This document shows, piece after piece, positions 1 to 7,800 of a stretch of 9,625 bases of DNA. The notes beneath the pieces are model-generated. The model did no database searches and had not been told where the DNA came from. It worked only from the letters and a program-made list of their open reading frames with translations. Position 1 is the first letter of the stretch, and each line of letters starts with the position of its first letter. Origin of the DNA: Candidatus Mcinerneyibacteriota bacterium (GTDB taxonomy: Bacteria; AUK180; JAQVHJ01). The position numbers were made by a program, and so were the translations under genes. The DNA is taken from positions 1 to 9,625 of the forward strand of contig DAOVMD010000080.1 in assembly GCA_030630935.1 (NCBI GenBank), written 5' to 3'.

Positions 1-1
1 C

Positions 2-751
2 AGTGATTCAGAGCAAGTCAAGAAGGGGTTAGAGCTTTCCAGGGAATTGATTAGTGGTGGTGAATACTCTGAAGATTTTGTAGAGTTATTAACATCCTTA
101 TTTTTCACAGATGTTTATGATTATCCTGAATTACGTAAAAATGTTGAAGAAGCAGCTTGTCTTATTGGTTCATTTGGTGATCAGGTTGTTCCGGCACTTT
201 TGAAGTCAATAGATTCTGCTGATGCAAAGGCAGCGTTTTATTTTGCATTATCCATAGGTAAGATTGGTTATTCTGCAGTTCAGCAAGTTCTTCAAAAGTT
301 ATTAACGACTCAATCAAATTTTATCCGGGCTCTTTTAATCTTTGCACTTGGCAAGGTTAAGGATTCACGAATAAAGATAATAGTTCCTGATATAATTGTA
401 TATTTAGAGGATTACGATTCTGAGATTCGAGATTCAGCAACTCGAGCAATGGGTAAGTTCTTTGAAGTTATCAAAGTAAACGAAATTTCCCGGGAAGAAG
501 TTTTACTTGTTTATACGAGGTTACGGGATTTAATTAAAGATCCAGAGAGTAAAATAAGAGCGAAGGCGTTACATTCCCTGGGTAAGATGTTGGATTTTGG
601 TTTTTTATCAAATGAAAATGTTGAGGAGTTGGAAGGTATTATAATGAAGATTCTAGGGAAGGATAAAATTGCTGTTTGGGACCCTGTTTTTATTGTCAGG
701 AAGGAAGCTGATTTTTTATTCCCAAAGATTAAGAATTATTTCAAAAAATAA
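2..751 (+). CDS. HEAT-repeat protein, 5'-truncated by window edge
   Basis: The frame is open from base 2 to the TAA at 749-751, giving 249 visible residues with no stop, so the true start lies upstream. A TTG at 47 is possible but has no clear ribosome binding site, and the upstream residues ([16 protein letters not shown]) look like normal coding sequence. The protein is a run of paired amphipathic helices of roughly 30-40 residues: 'VVPALLKSI', '[13 protein letters not shown]', '[15 protein letters not shown]', '[13 protein letters not shown]' and '[14 protein letters not shown]'. The recurring [AS]-x-x-[AS]-[LM]-G-K pattern at the second helix is typical of HEAT or PBS-lyase HEAT-like repeats. 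I see no catalytic motif or membrane segment in the visible part. Such solenoids generally bind proteins. The next gene starts within 15 bases, so it is probably co-transcribed. The HEAT assignment is firm; the specific role is unknown. Confidence 0.8.
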   Translation, partial: SDSEQVKKGLELSRELISGGEYSEDFVELLTSLFFTDVYDYPELRKNVEEAACLIGSFGDQVVPALLKSIDSADAKAAFYFALSIGKIGYSAVQQVLQKLLTTQSNFIRALLIFALGKVKDSRIKIIVPDIIVYLEDYDSEIRDSATRAMGKFFEVIKVNEISREEVLLVYTRLRDLIKDPESKIRAKALHSLGKMLDFGFLSNENVEELEGIIMKILGKDKIAVWDPVFIVRKEADFLFPKIKNYFKK

Positions 752-753
752 TC

Positions 754-761
754 AAAGGAGG
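754..761 (+). promoter_or_regulatory. Strong Shine-Dalgarno deciding the transaldolase start
   Basis: AAAGGAGG lies just before two adjacent in-frame ATG codons at 763 and 766. It ends 1 base before the first and 4 bases before the second. The second ATG has the more workable spacing and gives the family's usual N-terminus ([13 protein letters not shown]), so 766 is preferred. Confidence 0.7.
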
Positions 762-765
762 TATG

Positions 766-1407
766 ATGAAATTTTTTATTGATACAGCAAATATTGATGA
801 GATTCGGGAAGCTAATTCCTGGGGTGTCATTGATGGAGTTACTACGAATCCCAGTTTAATTGCGAAGGAAGGCCGTGATTTTGTTGAGGTCATTAAAGAG
901 ATCACTTCAATCGTTGACGGACCTATTAGTGCGGAAGTTATTTCAGAGGATTCAGAAGGGATGATAAAAGAAGCACGACCGCTATCCAAGCTGCATAAGA
1001 ATATAATAATTAAAATTCCTATGACAGTTGAAGGGATGAAGGCGGTTAAGGTTTTATCTGCGGAAGGGATCAAGACAAATGTCACTTTGGTTTTCTCTCC
1101 TGTTCAAGCACTCATTGCGGCGAAAGCCGGGGCTACGTATGTGAGTCCATTTGTCGGACGTCTCGATGATATTTCACATTATGGTATGGATTTAGTACAT
1201 AATATCTTAGAGATATTTGATAATTATGGTTATTCAACTGAGATTATTGCAGCCAGTATCAGGCACCCGATCCATGTACTTGAATCAGCCCTTGCCGGCA
1301 GTCACATTGCAACAATTCCATTTTCAATTTTAAAGAAGCTATTTAATCACCCGTTAACTGATAAGGGCATTGAAAAATTCTTATCAGATTGGGAAAAATT
1401 AAAATAA
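766..1407 (+). CDS. Transaldolase / fructose-6-phosphate aldolase family, short TalC type
   Basis: This 213-residue protein matches the short transaldolase family (TalC/FSA/MipB), class I Schiff-base aldolases that fold as a TIM barrel in the cytoplasm. They either transfer a dihydroxyacetone unit between sugar phosphates (pentose phosphate pathway) or cleave fructose 6-phosphate. Visible signatures are the N-terminal [14 protein letters not shown], the GVTTNPSL motif (residues 24-31), the Schiff-base lysine in IIIKIPMT (Lys83 by this start) and SPFVGRLDD near residues 125-133. The length is typical for the family. I chose the second of two ATGs because of the Shine-Dalgarno spacing and family N-terminus. 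It sits 14 bases after the HEAT gene and 15 bases before the SLH gene. True transaldolase and FSA activities cannot be separated reliably by eye, but the overall text resembles bacterial proteins annotated as transaldolase. The antisense frame at 741-1085 is a shadow. Confidence 0.93.
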   Translation: MKFFIDTANIDEIREANSWGVIDGVTTNPSLIAKEGRDFVEVIKEITSIVDGPISAEVISEDSEGMIKEARPLSKLHKNIIIKIPMTVEGMKAVKVLSAEGIKTNVTLVFSPVQALIAAKAGATYVSPFVGRLDDISHYGMDLVHNILEIFDNYGYSTEIIAASIRHPIHVLESALAGSHIATIPFSILKKLFNHPLTDKGIEKFLSDWEKLK

Positions 1408-1422
1408 CAGGAGGAAACTAAG

Positions 1423-2010
1423 ATGGTATTAAAAACTAGAATAATTATTATACTTTGTTTCTTGATAGTTTTTATCCCTATCATTTCGTCTGCCGGAACT
1501 TTTGAAGATGTCAAGGAAACTCATTGGGCGTATAAATCCGTGGAGTCACTTGCAGCAAAGGGCATTGTAAAAGGTATTCCCCAGAATAATAAACTTTATT
1601 ATAAAGGGAACAAGTATATGACCCGGTTTGAATTTTCGGTAGCATTGAATAATGCAATAAATTATATGATGGAGAGGAGTGGTGGAGAACCTATGCTTAT
1701 TGAACTGGAGACTTTAGAAGTTCCTACAAAGTTACCGACCCTTGAAGAACCGCCTCCTGTTCCTTCAGATCCCAAGATATTCAAGCTGGATAACACAGAA
1801 TTAGCAAATCTTGAACAATCAATAAAAAATCTCAGTACCAAGGTAAATATCCACGAGAAAGATCTTCTTGAGATGGGTAAGCGTGTTCAAGCCCTTGAAG
1901 AAGCTGCCTATACCGATAAACCAGCGGGTTCTAATGATAAAACTTTCTGGATGGCGACCGGTGCATTGATTTGTTCAGTTGCAGCATTACTTATAGCAAT
2001 AGGTAAATAA
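1423..2010 (+). CDS. Small SLH-domain envelope protein with C-terminal membrane anchor
   Basis: This 195-residue protein opens with a basic then very hydrophobic stretch (residues 4-21) ending SSA|GT, a good signal peptidase I site near residue 24. One S-layer homology domain follows at about residues 26-82: FEDVKETHWAYKSVESLAAKG then YMTRFEFSVAL, the usual 'F.D...HWA...I..L...GI..G' and 'TR.EF...L' blocks. A Pro-rich linker (residues 101-117), a heptad-like coiled coil (about 122-162) and a hydrophobic C-terminal segment (174-193) complete it. SLH domains bind cell-wall polymer or peptidoglycan. The layout implies an exported protein with its SLH domain facing the wall, tethered to a membrane at its C-terminus. 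AGGAGG at 1409-1414, 8 bases before the ATG, supports the start. It sits between transaldolase and rmlA in the run. Domain calls are firm; the tethering role is inferred. Confidence 0.85.
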   Translation: MVLKTRIIIILCFLIVFIPIISSAGTFEDVKETHWAYKSVESLAAKGIVKGIPQNNKLYYKGNKYMTRFEFSVALNNAINYMMERSGGEPMLIELETLEVPTKLPTLEEPPPVPSDPKIFKLDNTELANLEQSIKNLSTKVNIHEKDLLEMGKRVQALEEAAYTDKPAGSNDKTFWMATGALICSVAALLIAIGK

Positions 2011-2016
2011 AATAAT

Positions 2017-3081
2017 ATGAAGGGTTTAATTTTAAGTGGTGGTAAGGGTACAAGATTAAGGCCTATTACTTTCACTTCAGCGAAGCAATTGGTTCCTGTT
2101 GGGAATAAACCAATTTTATTTTATGGAATTGAGGCACTTGTTGCATCCGGAATAAAAGAGATTGGAATCATTGTAGGTGATACACATAAAGATATCAAAG
2201 CAGCAGTAGGTGATGGTTCGAAATGGAATATTAAGGTGACCTATATTCAGCAAGATGCTCCGAGAGGTTTAGCACATGCAGTTATGATCGCAGAAGATTT
2301 TATGGATGGTAACGATTTCGTAATGTACCTTGGAGATAATATGATAATGTCCGGGGTTCAAGAGTTCATTGAGGGTTTTAATAAAGCGAAACCTGATGCG
2401 AGTATTTTGCTTGCTCATGTTCCTAACCCATCTTCATTTGGTGTTGCAGAATTAGATGGTGAAAAAGTTGTTAAATTAGTTGAGAAGCCCAAGGAACCAA
2501 AGAGTGATCTTGCACTTGTTGGGGTTTATTTATTCAGTAATGAAATATTCAAGGCGGTTAAAAGCATTGAGCCTTCCCCGCGTAATGAACTTGAGATAAC
2601 GGATGCAATTCAATGGTTAATTGAGAATAGTTATAATGTCAGCTTCACAATAATCAAGGGCTGGTGGAAGGATACCGGGAAATTGAATGATATGCTTGAA
2701 GCAAACAGGATGGTTCTTGATACTATCCAAACTGAAATCAAAGGTAGTATATCTGAAGATTCTGAGATTCATGGCAGGGTTAGGATTGCCGATAATGTTG
2801 AGGTTAAGAATTCAATTATTCGGGGTCCAGTAGTTATTGGTGAAGGTACAAAGATAATAAATTCTTATATTGGACCATACACTTCTATTTCAGAAGGTTG
2901 TTATATTAATGAGAGTGAGATTGAACATTCAATTATTTTGCAGAACTCACGAATCGATTCAATTGAAACCAGGATAGAAGGAAGTTTATTAGGCAAGAAC
3001 GTGAAGGTGTCTAAGTCAAAGAGTAAACCGCGTTCAAACCGATTTATGGTAGGGGATAATTCGGAAATTATAATTCTATAA
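2017..3081 (+). CDS. rmlA: Glucose-1-phosphate thymidylyltransferase, long form
   Basis: The likely reaction is dTTP plus glucose 1-phosphate to dTDP-glucose plus pyrophosphate, the first step of dTDP-deoxysugar synthesis. The N-terminal nucleotidyltransferase domain (about residues 1-235) shows the signature GGKGTRLRP (8-16), PVGNKPILFYGIEAL, GLAHAV (84-89), the metal-binding YLGDNM (Asp107) and VEKP (155-158). A left-handed beta-helix tail (about 243-330) has hexapeptide-like repeats such as 'VRIADNVEVKNSIIRGPVVIG'. At 354 residues this is the long RmlA form rather than the ~290-residue allosteric form. The start is 6 bases after the SLH stop with only a weak Shine-Dalgarno, so translation may be coupled to the gene upstream; the MKGLILSGGKG start is standard. 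Neighbouring rmlC-like and rmlB genes support the substrate call. Uridylyltransferase activity is the main alternative. Confidence 0.93.
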   Translation: MKGLILSGGKGTRLRPITFTSAKQLVPVGNKPILFYGIEALVASGIKEIGIIVGDTHKDIKAAVGDGSKWNIKVTYIQQDAPRGLAHAVMIAEDFMDGNDFVMYLGDNMIMSGVQEFIEGFNKAKPDASILLAHVPNPSSFGVAELDGEKVVKLVEKPKEPKSDLALVGVYLFSNEIFKAVKSIEPSPRNELEITDAIQWLIENSYNVSFTIIKGWWKDTGKLNDMLEANRMVLDTIQTEIKGSISEDSEIHGRVRIADNVEVKNSIIRGPVVIGEGTKIINSYIGPYTSISEGCYINESEIEHSIILQNSRIDSIETRIEGSLLGKNVKVSKSKSKPRSNRFMVGDNSEIIIL

Positions 3082-3093
3082 TAGGAGATGTGA

Positions 3094-3549
3094 ATGATTG
3101 ACGGTGTAAAAGTTAAGAAATTAAAAGTGATTCCTGATGAACGAGGAAATCTGATGGAGATTTTCAGGAATGATGATGAGTTTTTTGAAAACTTTGGTCA
3201 GGTTTATTTGACGACTGCATATCCCGGAGTTACCAAGGCCTGGCATTTTCATAAGGACCAGACCGATCATATGACTGTTATAAAAGGGATGATGAAGATA
3301 GTTCTTTATGATGATAGGGAAGACTCCCCGACTAAGGGTGAGATCAATGAATTCTTTGTAGGAGTCCGGAATCATGTTCTAGTCCGGATCCCTAAAGGGA
3401 TTTATCATGGTTTCAAGTGTATCAGCACAGACGAAGCACTTGTTATTAATATTCCCGATAAGACATATAATTATAAAACTCCCGATGAGTTCAGATTAGA
3501 TCCGCATAAGAATGATATTCCGTATAATTGGGATAGAAAAGACGGTTAA
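3094..3549 (+). CDS. RmlC-like cupin, dTDP-4-keto-6-deoxyhexose 3,5-epimerase family
   Basis: This 151-residue single-domain cupin resembles the dTDP-4-dehydrorhamnose 3,5-epimerase family but is shorter than classic RmlC (about 180). The N-terminal 'IPDERGNLMEIF' and the C-terminal 'LDPHKNDIPYNW' match that family. The core is unusual: where RmlC has RGLHYQ, this has KAWHFHKDQTD. Gly45, His51, His53, Asp58 and Gly65 fit the spacing of metal-binding cupin motif 1, G(X)5HXH(X)4E(X)6G, with Asp in place of Glu. PKGIYH (Pro100-His105) matches motif 2. The HxHK stretch also recalls FdtA/QdtA-type sugar 3,4-ketoisomerases. AGGAG at 3083-3087, 6 bases upstream, supports the start. Its place between rmlA and rmlB says the substrate is a dTDP-4-keto-6-deoxyhexose. 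Family is fairly sure; exact reaction is not, so the symbol is left empty. Confidence 0.8.
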   Translation: MIDGVKVKKLKVIPDERGNLMEIFRNDDEFFENFGQVYLTTAYPGVTKAWHFHKDQTDHMTVIKGMMKIVLYDDREDSPTKGEINEFFVGVRNHVLVRIPKGIYHGFKCISTDEALVINIPDKTYNYKTPDEFRLDPHKNDIPYNWDRKDG

Positions 3550-3560
3550 GGAGTTATGAA

Positions 3561-4562
3561 ATGAGAGTATTAGTAACCGGTGGTGCAGGATTTATTGGAA
3601 GTAATTTTATTCGGCTTGTGTTTGAGAAGTTTACGGATTGGGAAATAATTAATCTTGATAAATTAACTTATGCGGGTAATCCTGAAAACATTAAGGAGTT
3701 TGAAGGTCAGAGCGGGTATACGTTTATTCAGGGTGACATCTGTGATTCTGAATTGATTGATGAGATATTTAAGAAAGGAATTGATGCAGTCTTTAATTTT
3801 GCTGCAGAGACTCATGTTGATAGATCAATCATGTATGGCGGTGATTTTATTCAGACAGATGTTTTTGGAACATTTGTTCTCTTAGAAGCAGCGAAGAAAT
3901 ATGGGATAGGCCGGTTTATCCAGATATCGACTGATGAAGTTTACGGTAGTATTAAGGAAGGGTCATTCAAGGAGACCGATGCGTTAAATCCTTCGAGCCC
4001 ATACTCAGCAAGTAAACTTGGTGCGGATCGCCTGGCTTATGCTTATCATGTTACTTATAAGCTTCCTATAATTGTAACCAGGTGTTCAAATAATTATGGG
4101 CCTTATCAATACCCGGAAAAGTTTATACCGTTATTTATTACACATGCAATTGAAGGGAAGGATCTCCCATTATACGGGGATGGAACAAATGTGCGCGATT
4201 GGATTTTTGTACAGGATCATAATGAAGCATTGATATTTGTATTTGATAAAGGGATAGATGGAGAAGTATATAATATTGGTGCAAAAAATGAATTTCCTAA
4301 TCTGGAGATTGCACATAAGATATGTGAGCTTCTTAAGAAACCAAAGGATTTAGTGAAATTAGTAAAAGACCGTCCGGGTCATGATGCAAGATATTCAGTT
4401 GATATTTCAAAGATAAAGGCACTTGGTTGGGAACCTAAAAAGAGCTTTGAAGAGGGCATGAAAGAGACAGTTGAATGGTATAAGGCCAATCCGGACTGGT
4501 GGGAAAAAATTAAGAGCGGTGCGTTTAAGGAATATTACGAAAAGTGGTATAAAGACAGGTAG
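3561..4562 (+). CDS. rmlB: dTDP-glucose 4,6-dehydratase
   Basis: This 333-residue protein is an extended short-chain dehydrogenase/reductase that converts dTDP-glucose to dTDP-4-keto-6-deoxyglucose with bound NAD+. The N-terminal Rossmann motif TGGAGFIGSNF has the GxxGxxG pattern (Gly7, Gly10, Gly13). The catalytic set is present: Thr124-Asp125-Glu126 in STDEVYGS, and Tyr148xxxLys152 in YSASK. AAETHVDRSI, TRCSNNYGPYQYPEKFIP and YGDGTNVRDWIFVQDH are further RmlB hallmarks. Length matches the family (about 330-360). AAGGAG at 3548-3553, 7 bases before the ATG, overlaps the stop of the RmlC-like gene and supports the start. It is the last gene of the run; no rmlD follows, and repeats begin about 40 bases after its stop. 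Its product would feed the RmlC-like cupin or a reductase or aminotransferase encoded elsewhere. Confidence 0.96.
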   Translation: MRVLVTGGAGFIGSNFIRLVFEKFTDWEIINLDKLTYAGNPENIKEFEGQSGYTFIQGDICDSELIDEIFKKGIDAVFNFAAETHVDRSIMYGGDFIQTDVFGTFVLLEAAKKYGIGRFIQISTDEVYGSIKEGSFKETDALNPSSPYSASKLGADRLAYAYHVTYKLPIIVTRCSNNYGPYQYPEKFIPLFITHAIEGKDLPLYGDGTNVRDWIFVQDHNEALIFVFDKGIDGEVYNIGAKNEFPNLEIAHKICELLKKPKDLVKLVKDRPGHDARYSVDISKIKALGWEPKKSFEEGMKETVEWYKANPDWWEKIKSGAFKEYYEKWYKDR

Positions 4563-4602
4563 TAGGAAGCCGAGGCTCTTTGATAATAAGGTTCTTTTTA
4601 AA

Positions 4603-4790
4603 GCGAGATTGCCACGTCACTTTGCTCCTCGCAATGACAATCAGATGTTCTTTTAACAAGCGAGATATCGCTTGTATCCGAAGCATCGATTGGCATCGAT
4701 GCATTCCAAAATAGATTGCCGCGTTTTGCTTTAGCGCGTGGCTGGAGTGGAACGGAAGTCATCCCGACGCTTCGGGACAATGACATTATA
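4603..4790. repeat. Cluster of dispersed repeat units and perfect hairpins
   Basis: Unit A (4603-4640) reads GCGAGATTGCC...CTCGCAATGACAA and is bounded by GCGAG/CTCGC. On the minus strand it translates to CHCEEQSDVAI, a hallmark of a widely scattered bacterial intergenic repeat that generates spurious ORFs. Unit B begins at 4713 with AGATTGCCGCGT, differing by one base from AGATTGCCACGT at 4606, and ends GGGACAATGACA. Between and within them are perfect hairpins: 4656-4675 (8-bp stem, loop GATA), 4683-4702 (8-bp stem, loop TGGC) and 4762-4777 (6-bp stem, loop CGCT). I read this as nested REP/MITE-like material, not a gene. No transposase or clear target duplication is visible. Confidence 0.7.
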
Positions 4791-4811
4791 ACGTTTGATT
4801 ATTACCAGACA

Positions 4812-4834
4812 ATATTAATTATATTTATTAATAT
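4812..4834. promoter_or_regulatory. AT-rich inverted repeat ahead of the cyclase gene
   Basis: ATATTAAT (4812-4819) and ATTAATAT (4827-4834) are exact reverse complements separated by 7 bases, ending 20 bases before the cyclase start. The position suits an operator or promoter element. TATATT at 4820-4825 and TATAAA at 4832-4837 are possible -10 boxes, and TTGATT at 4795-4800 a possible -35 (19-base spacer to the first). The region is so AT-rich that chance is a real alternative. Confidence 0.3.
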
Positions 4835-4854
4835 AAATAAAAGCAGGTTTAAAT

Positions 4855-7800
4855 TTGGCAGATGAATTCTCAAAAGAACAGTATGAAAAGATTTTAAGTG
4901 TTTTTAAACGATACCTCCCTCCGAGAATAGTTGAGAAGATTTTAGCAAACCCTGATGAAGTAACGGTTGAAGCTGAGCGTAGAAAAGTTACAATTATGTT
5001 TGCTGACATCAGCGGTTTTACCACACTTTCCGAGAAGCTTGATCCTGAAGAAGTAATCAATATCATGAATGATTTTTTTAATAGAATGGTTAAGATTATC
5101 GATAAATATGGCGGAACAATTGATAAGTTTATGGGAGATGCCCTGCTTGTTCTTTATGGAACTCCCGTTGCTCATGAAGACGATCCTGAACGTGCTGTTC
5201 GGACAGCGATTGAGATGCAGGATGAGATGGAGATATTTAATAATTCACGGTCTGCAGTACAGAGACGGAAGTTTCCGCTCCAGATGACGATTGGAGTTAA
5301 TACCGGGTTGGTTGTTGCGGGGAATGTTGGTTCAGAGACCCGAATGGAATATACTGTTATGGGAGATAATGTAAACCTTGCCGCTAGAGTTGAAGGTCTC
5401 GCCAATCCCGGTGAGATTATGATAACGGAATATACTCAGAAAAGCTTATCGGAGATGATAAAGGTTCGTGACCTTGGTGAGATAAAAGTAAAAGGAAAGA
5501 AGCATCCTGTCGGGATGTTTAAGATTCTTGGGATAGGTGAGGATGCTGAAATTGTTCATGCGGACATCCAGCAGATTTTTGTAAACAGGGAAGAAGAATT
5601 AAAAACCCTTGAAACATATTATAAAAACCTGGTAAAACATAATTTTGGTGGGGGTCTATTATTAAAGGGAGATACAGGTGTTGGTAAGACGGCATTATTG
5701 AAAAAGTTTTTCAAGGAAAAAGATAATGTTGAACAGATACAAATTCCCGCGGATACATTTAATAAAAATATTCCTTATTCAGTAATTCTGAAACTTCTTA
5801 AAAAGATTTTTAAGATTTCGAGTAAGGATTCACAATTAAAAATAAAAGAGAAGATCCTGAAGGAATTAACAGTTCTCGGTCGGGATCTTTATGAATCAAT
5901 TACGTATATTGATCCGTTATTCGGGTTCGAGACGGAGAAGGAAGAGAACCTTACACCTGAACAGAGGAAGTGGAAGATATTTGATACTATCAGTAATATC
6001 TTAATTAGGAAAGCAACTTTTAATAAGTTCATAATTGCGGTTGATGATTTTAATTTTGCAGATGATTTATCTCGTGAATTTTTTGATGTTTTATTCTTAA
6101 TGATCTCTGATAACCCAATCCTGATTCTTCTGACTTCAAAGGTGGATATTCCGCTCAGTTCAATTGATGATGGAATCATAGAGATATTAGATATCGAAGG
6201 AATGAGCGAAGAGAATGTCGGGGATATTATTAACCTGTACCTTAAAACTGATTATTCCCCGGAAGATTTTATAAATAAGATCTTTAAAATTTCTCACGGT
6301 AACCCACTCTTTGTTCTTCAGCTTATGGATAACTTATTGGAGGAAGGATTAATCGAGATTAAAGATAACAAACTCTTCCTGACAAAACCTTTGAACGAAA
6401 TTAAAATTCCGGATGATGTAAATACAATTGCACTTTCCAAGATTGATGCATTACCGGAAAACCACAGAAAATTCCTGCAATATGCATCAGTATTCGGTAA
6501 CCTTTTCGACGGTCAGATAGTTGGGAAAATGGTGAATTTTAAACCCGGTCGAATAGTCGGCAGCTTGAGAGTCCTGGAAGAGAGAGGTTTTGTTATTCCA
6601 TCGGGGAAGGAAGATTACTACGCGTTTATCCACTCAACTATACAGGAAGCAGCGTATGAAACGTTATTGAAAGGTAAACGTGCCCAGCTTCATAGTGCCC
6701 TTGGTAAGATATATGAAGAAAAGTTCAAGGACAAAATATTTGAGAATCTGGAAGTCCTGGCATTTCATTTTGGGAGAAGTAATAATTACAAAAAGGGGAT
6801 TGATTATCTTCTTCAAGCTGCAGAGAAAGATAAGGAACTTTATGCAAATTTGCAGGTGATAGAATATTGTACTCAAGCCTTGGAGAATTTGAAGAAGATT
6901 TCAAGAACAAAGAAAACTATAAAAAGAAAATTAAATATTTTTCAAATGCGGGGTGAGATATATAAATTAATCGGGCAAACCAATCGTGCATTAGAAGATT
7001 TTGAAGAAGGATTAAAGTTATCAAAAAAATCAAGTAACAAAAAATTACCCCTTATTTTTTTAAATTGGTCTGCCTCAACAACATTTTCAATTGGCGAATT
7101 AAATAAATCTGAAAAATCATATAAAGTTTTATTAAAAGAATCAGAAGCAATAAAAGATTTAGAACAAAAGAGTTATGCTCTTATAGGTTTAGGTGCAATT
7201 TATGAAGAACAGGATTTAGATAAAGCAGAAAAATTCTATTTAGAAGCCTTAGAAATCAGTAAAGAAATTAATAATCTTAGTGGAATTTCAGATTGTATTA
7301 ATCAGATTGGATTTATATATGTAAAAAGGGGCAATTTAACAGATGCTTTAAGTAAATATGGTGAAGCATTGAAGCTACAGATTGAATTAAAAGACAAAGT
7401 CAAAGAAACCAAAATTTTAAATAATATAAGCATGATTTATGCCCAAAGGGGAGATTTAACTAAATCCAATGAATTTTATTTTAAAGCTTTAGATATATTA
7501 AGGGATATTGGAGATAAATCTTTTGAAGCAACCATTTTACAGAATCTCGGTTCAAATTTTCTAAACCTAGGTAAATTTACTGAAGCAAGGAAATATTTTG
7601 AGGATGCTAAATATATTTCAAAATTAGTTAAAGATGAAACTTCCCACGCAATAATTTTAAATCAATTGGCAATGTTAGAAGAAGAGATGGGTAATTATAA
7701 GACAGCTGAAGAACATTATCAAAACGGCAATAAGATAGCAACCAAGTTAAATATTGAAGTTTTTATATTGATCTTTCAGGGTAATATTGGAATAATGAAA

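Larger units (their letters stand above)
4563..4854. other. Non-coding spacer rich in palindromic repeats
   Basis: This 292-base gap separates the nucleotide-sugar genes from the cyclase gene. About 4603-4790 is filled with inverted repeats and two related dispersed-repeat units; 4791-4854 is strongly AT-rich and probably holds the cyclase promoter. Frames crossing it on either strand (for example 4598-4786 on minus) are repeat-derived and not credible genes. I see no clear hairpin-plus-U-tract terminator after rmlB. Confidence 0.8.

Noticed and set aside
763-765. First ATG as transaldolase start
   Set aside because: It is only 1 base from the Shine-Dalgarno and adds a Met absent from the family's usual N-terminus; the next ATG fits better.
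741-1085. 114-codon antisense ORF over the transaldolase gene
   Set aside because: It is a shadow of a strongly conserved gene on the other strand; no Shine-Dalgarno and no recognisable domain.
4471-4656. 61-codon plus-strand ORF spanning the rmlB end and spacer
   Set aside because: It overlaps the clear rmlB C-terminus in another frame and continues into repeat DNA; the composition is not protein-like.
4598-4786. 62-codon minus-strand ORF in the spacer
   Set aside because: It translates repeat sequence (HCEEQSDVAI) known to give spurious ORFs, lacks a ribosome binding site and runs through several hairpins.
4603-4790. CRISPR array
   Set aside because: The palindromes differ in sequence and are not spaced as equal repeats with unique spacers; no cas genes are present.
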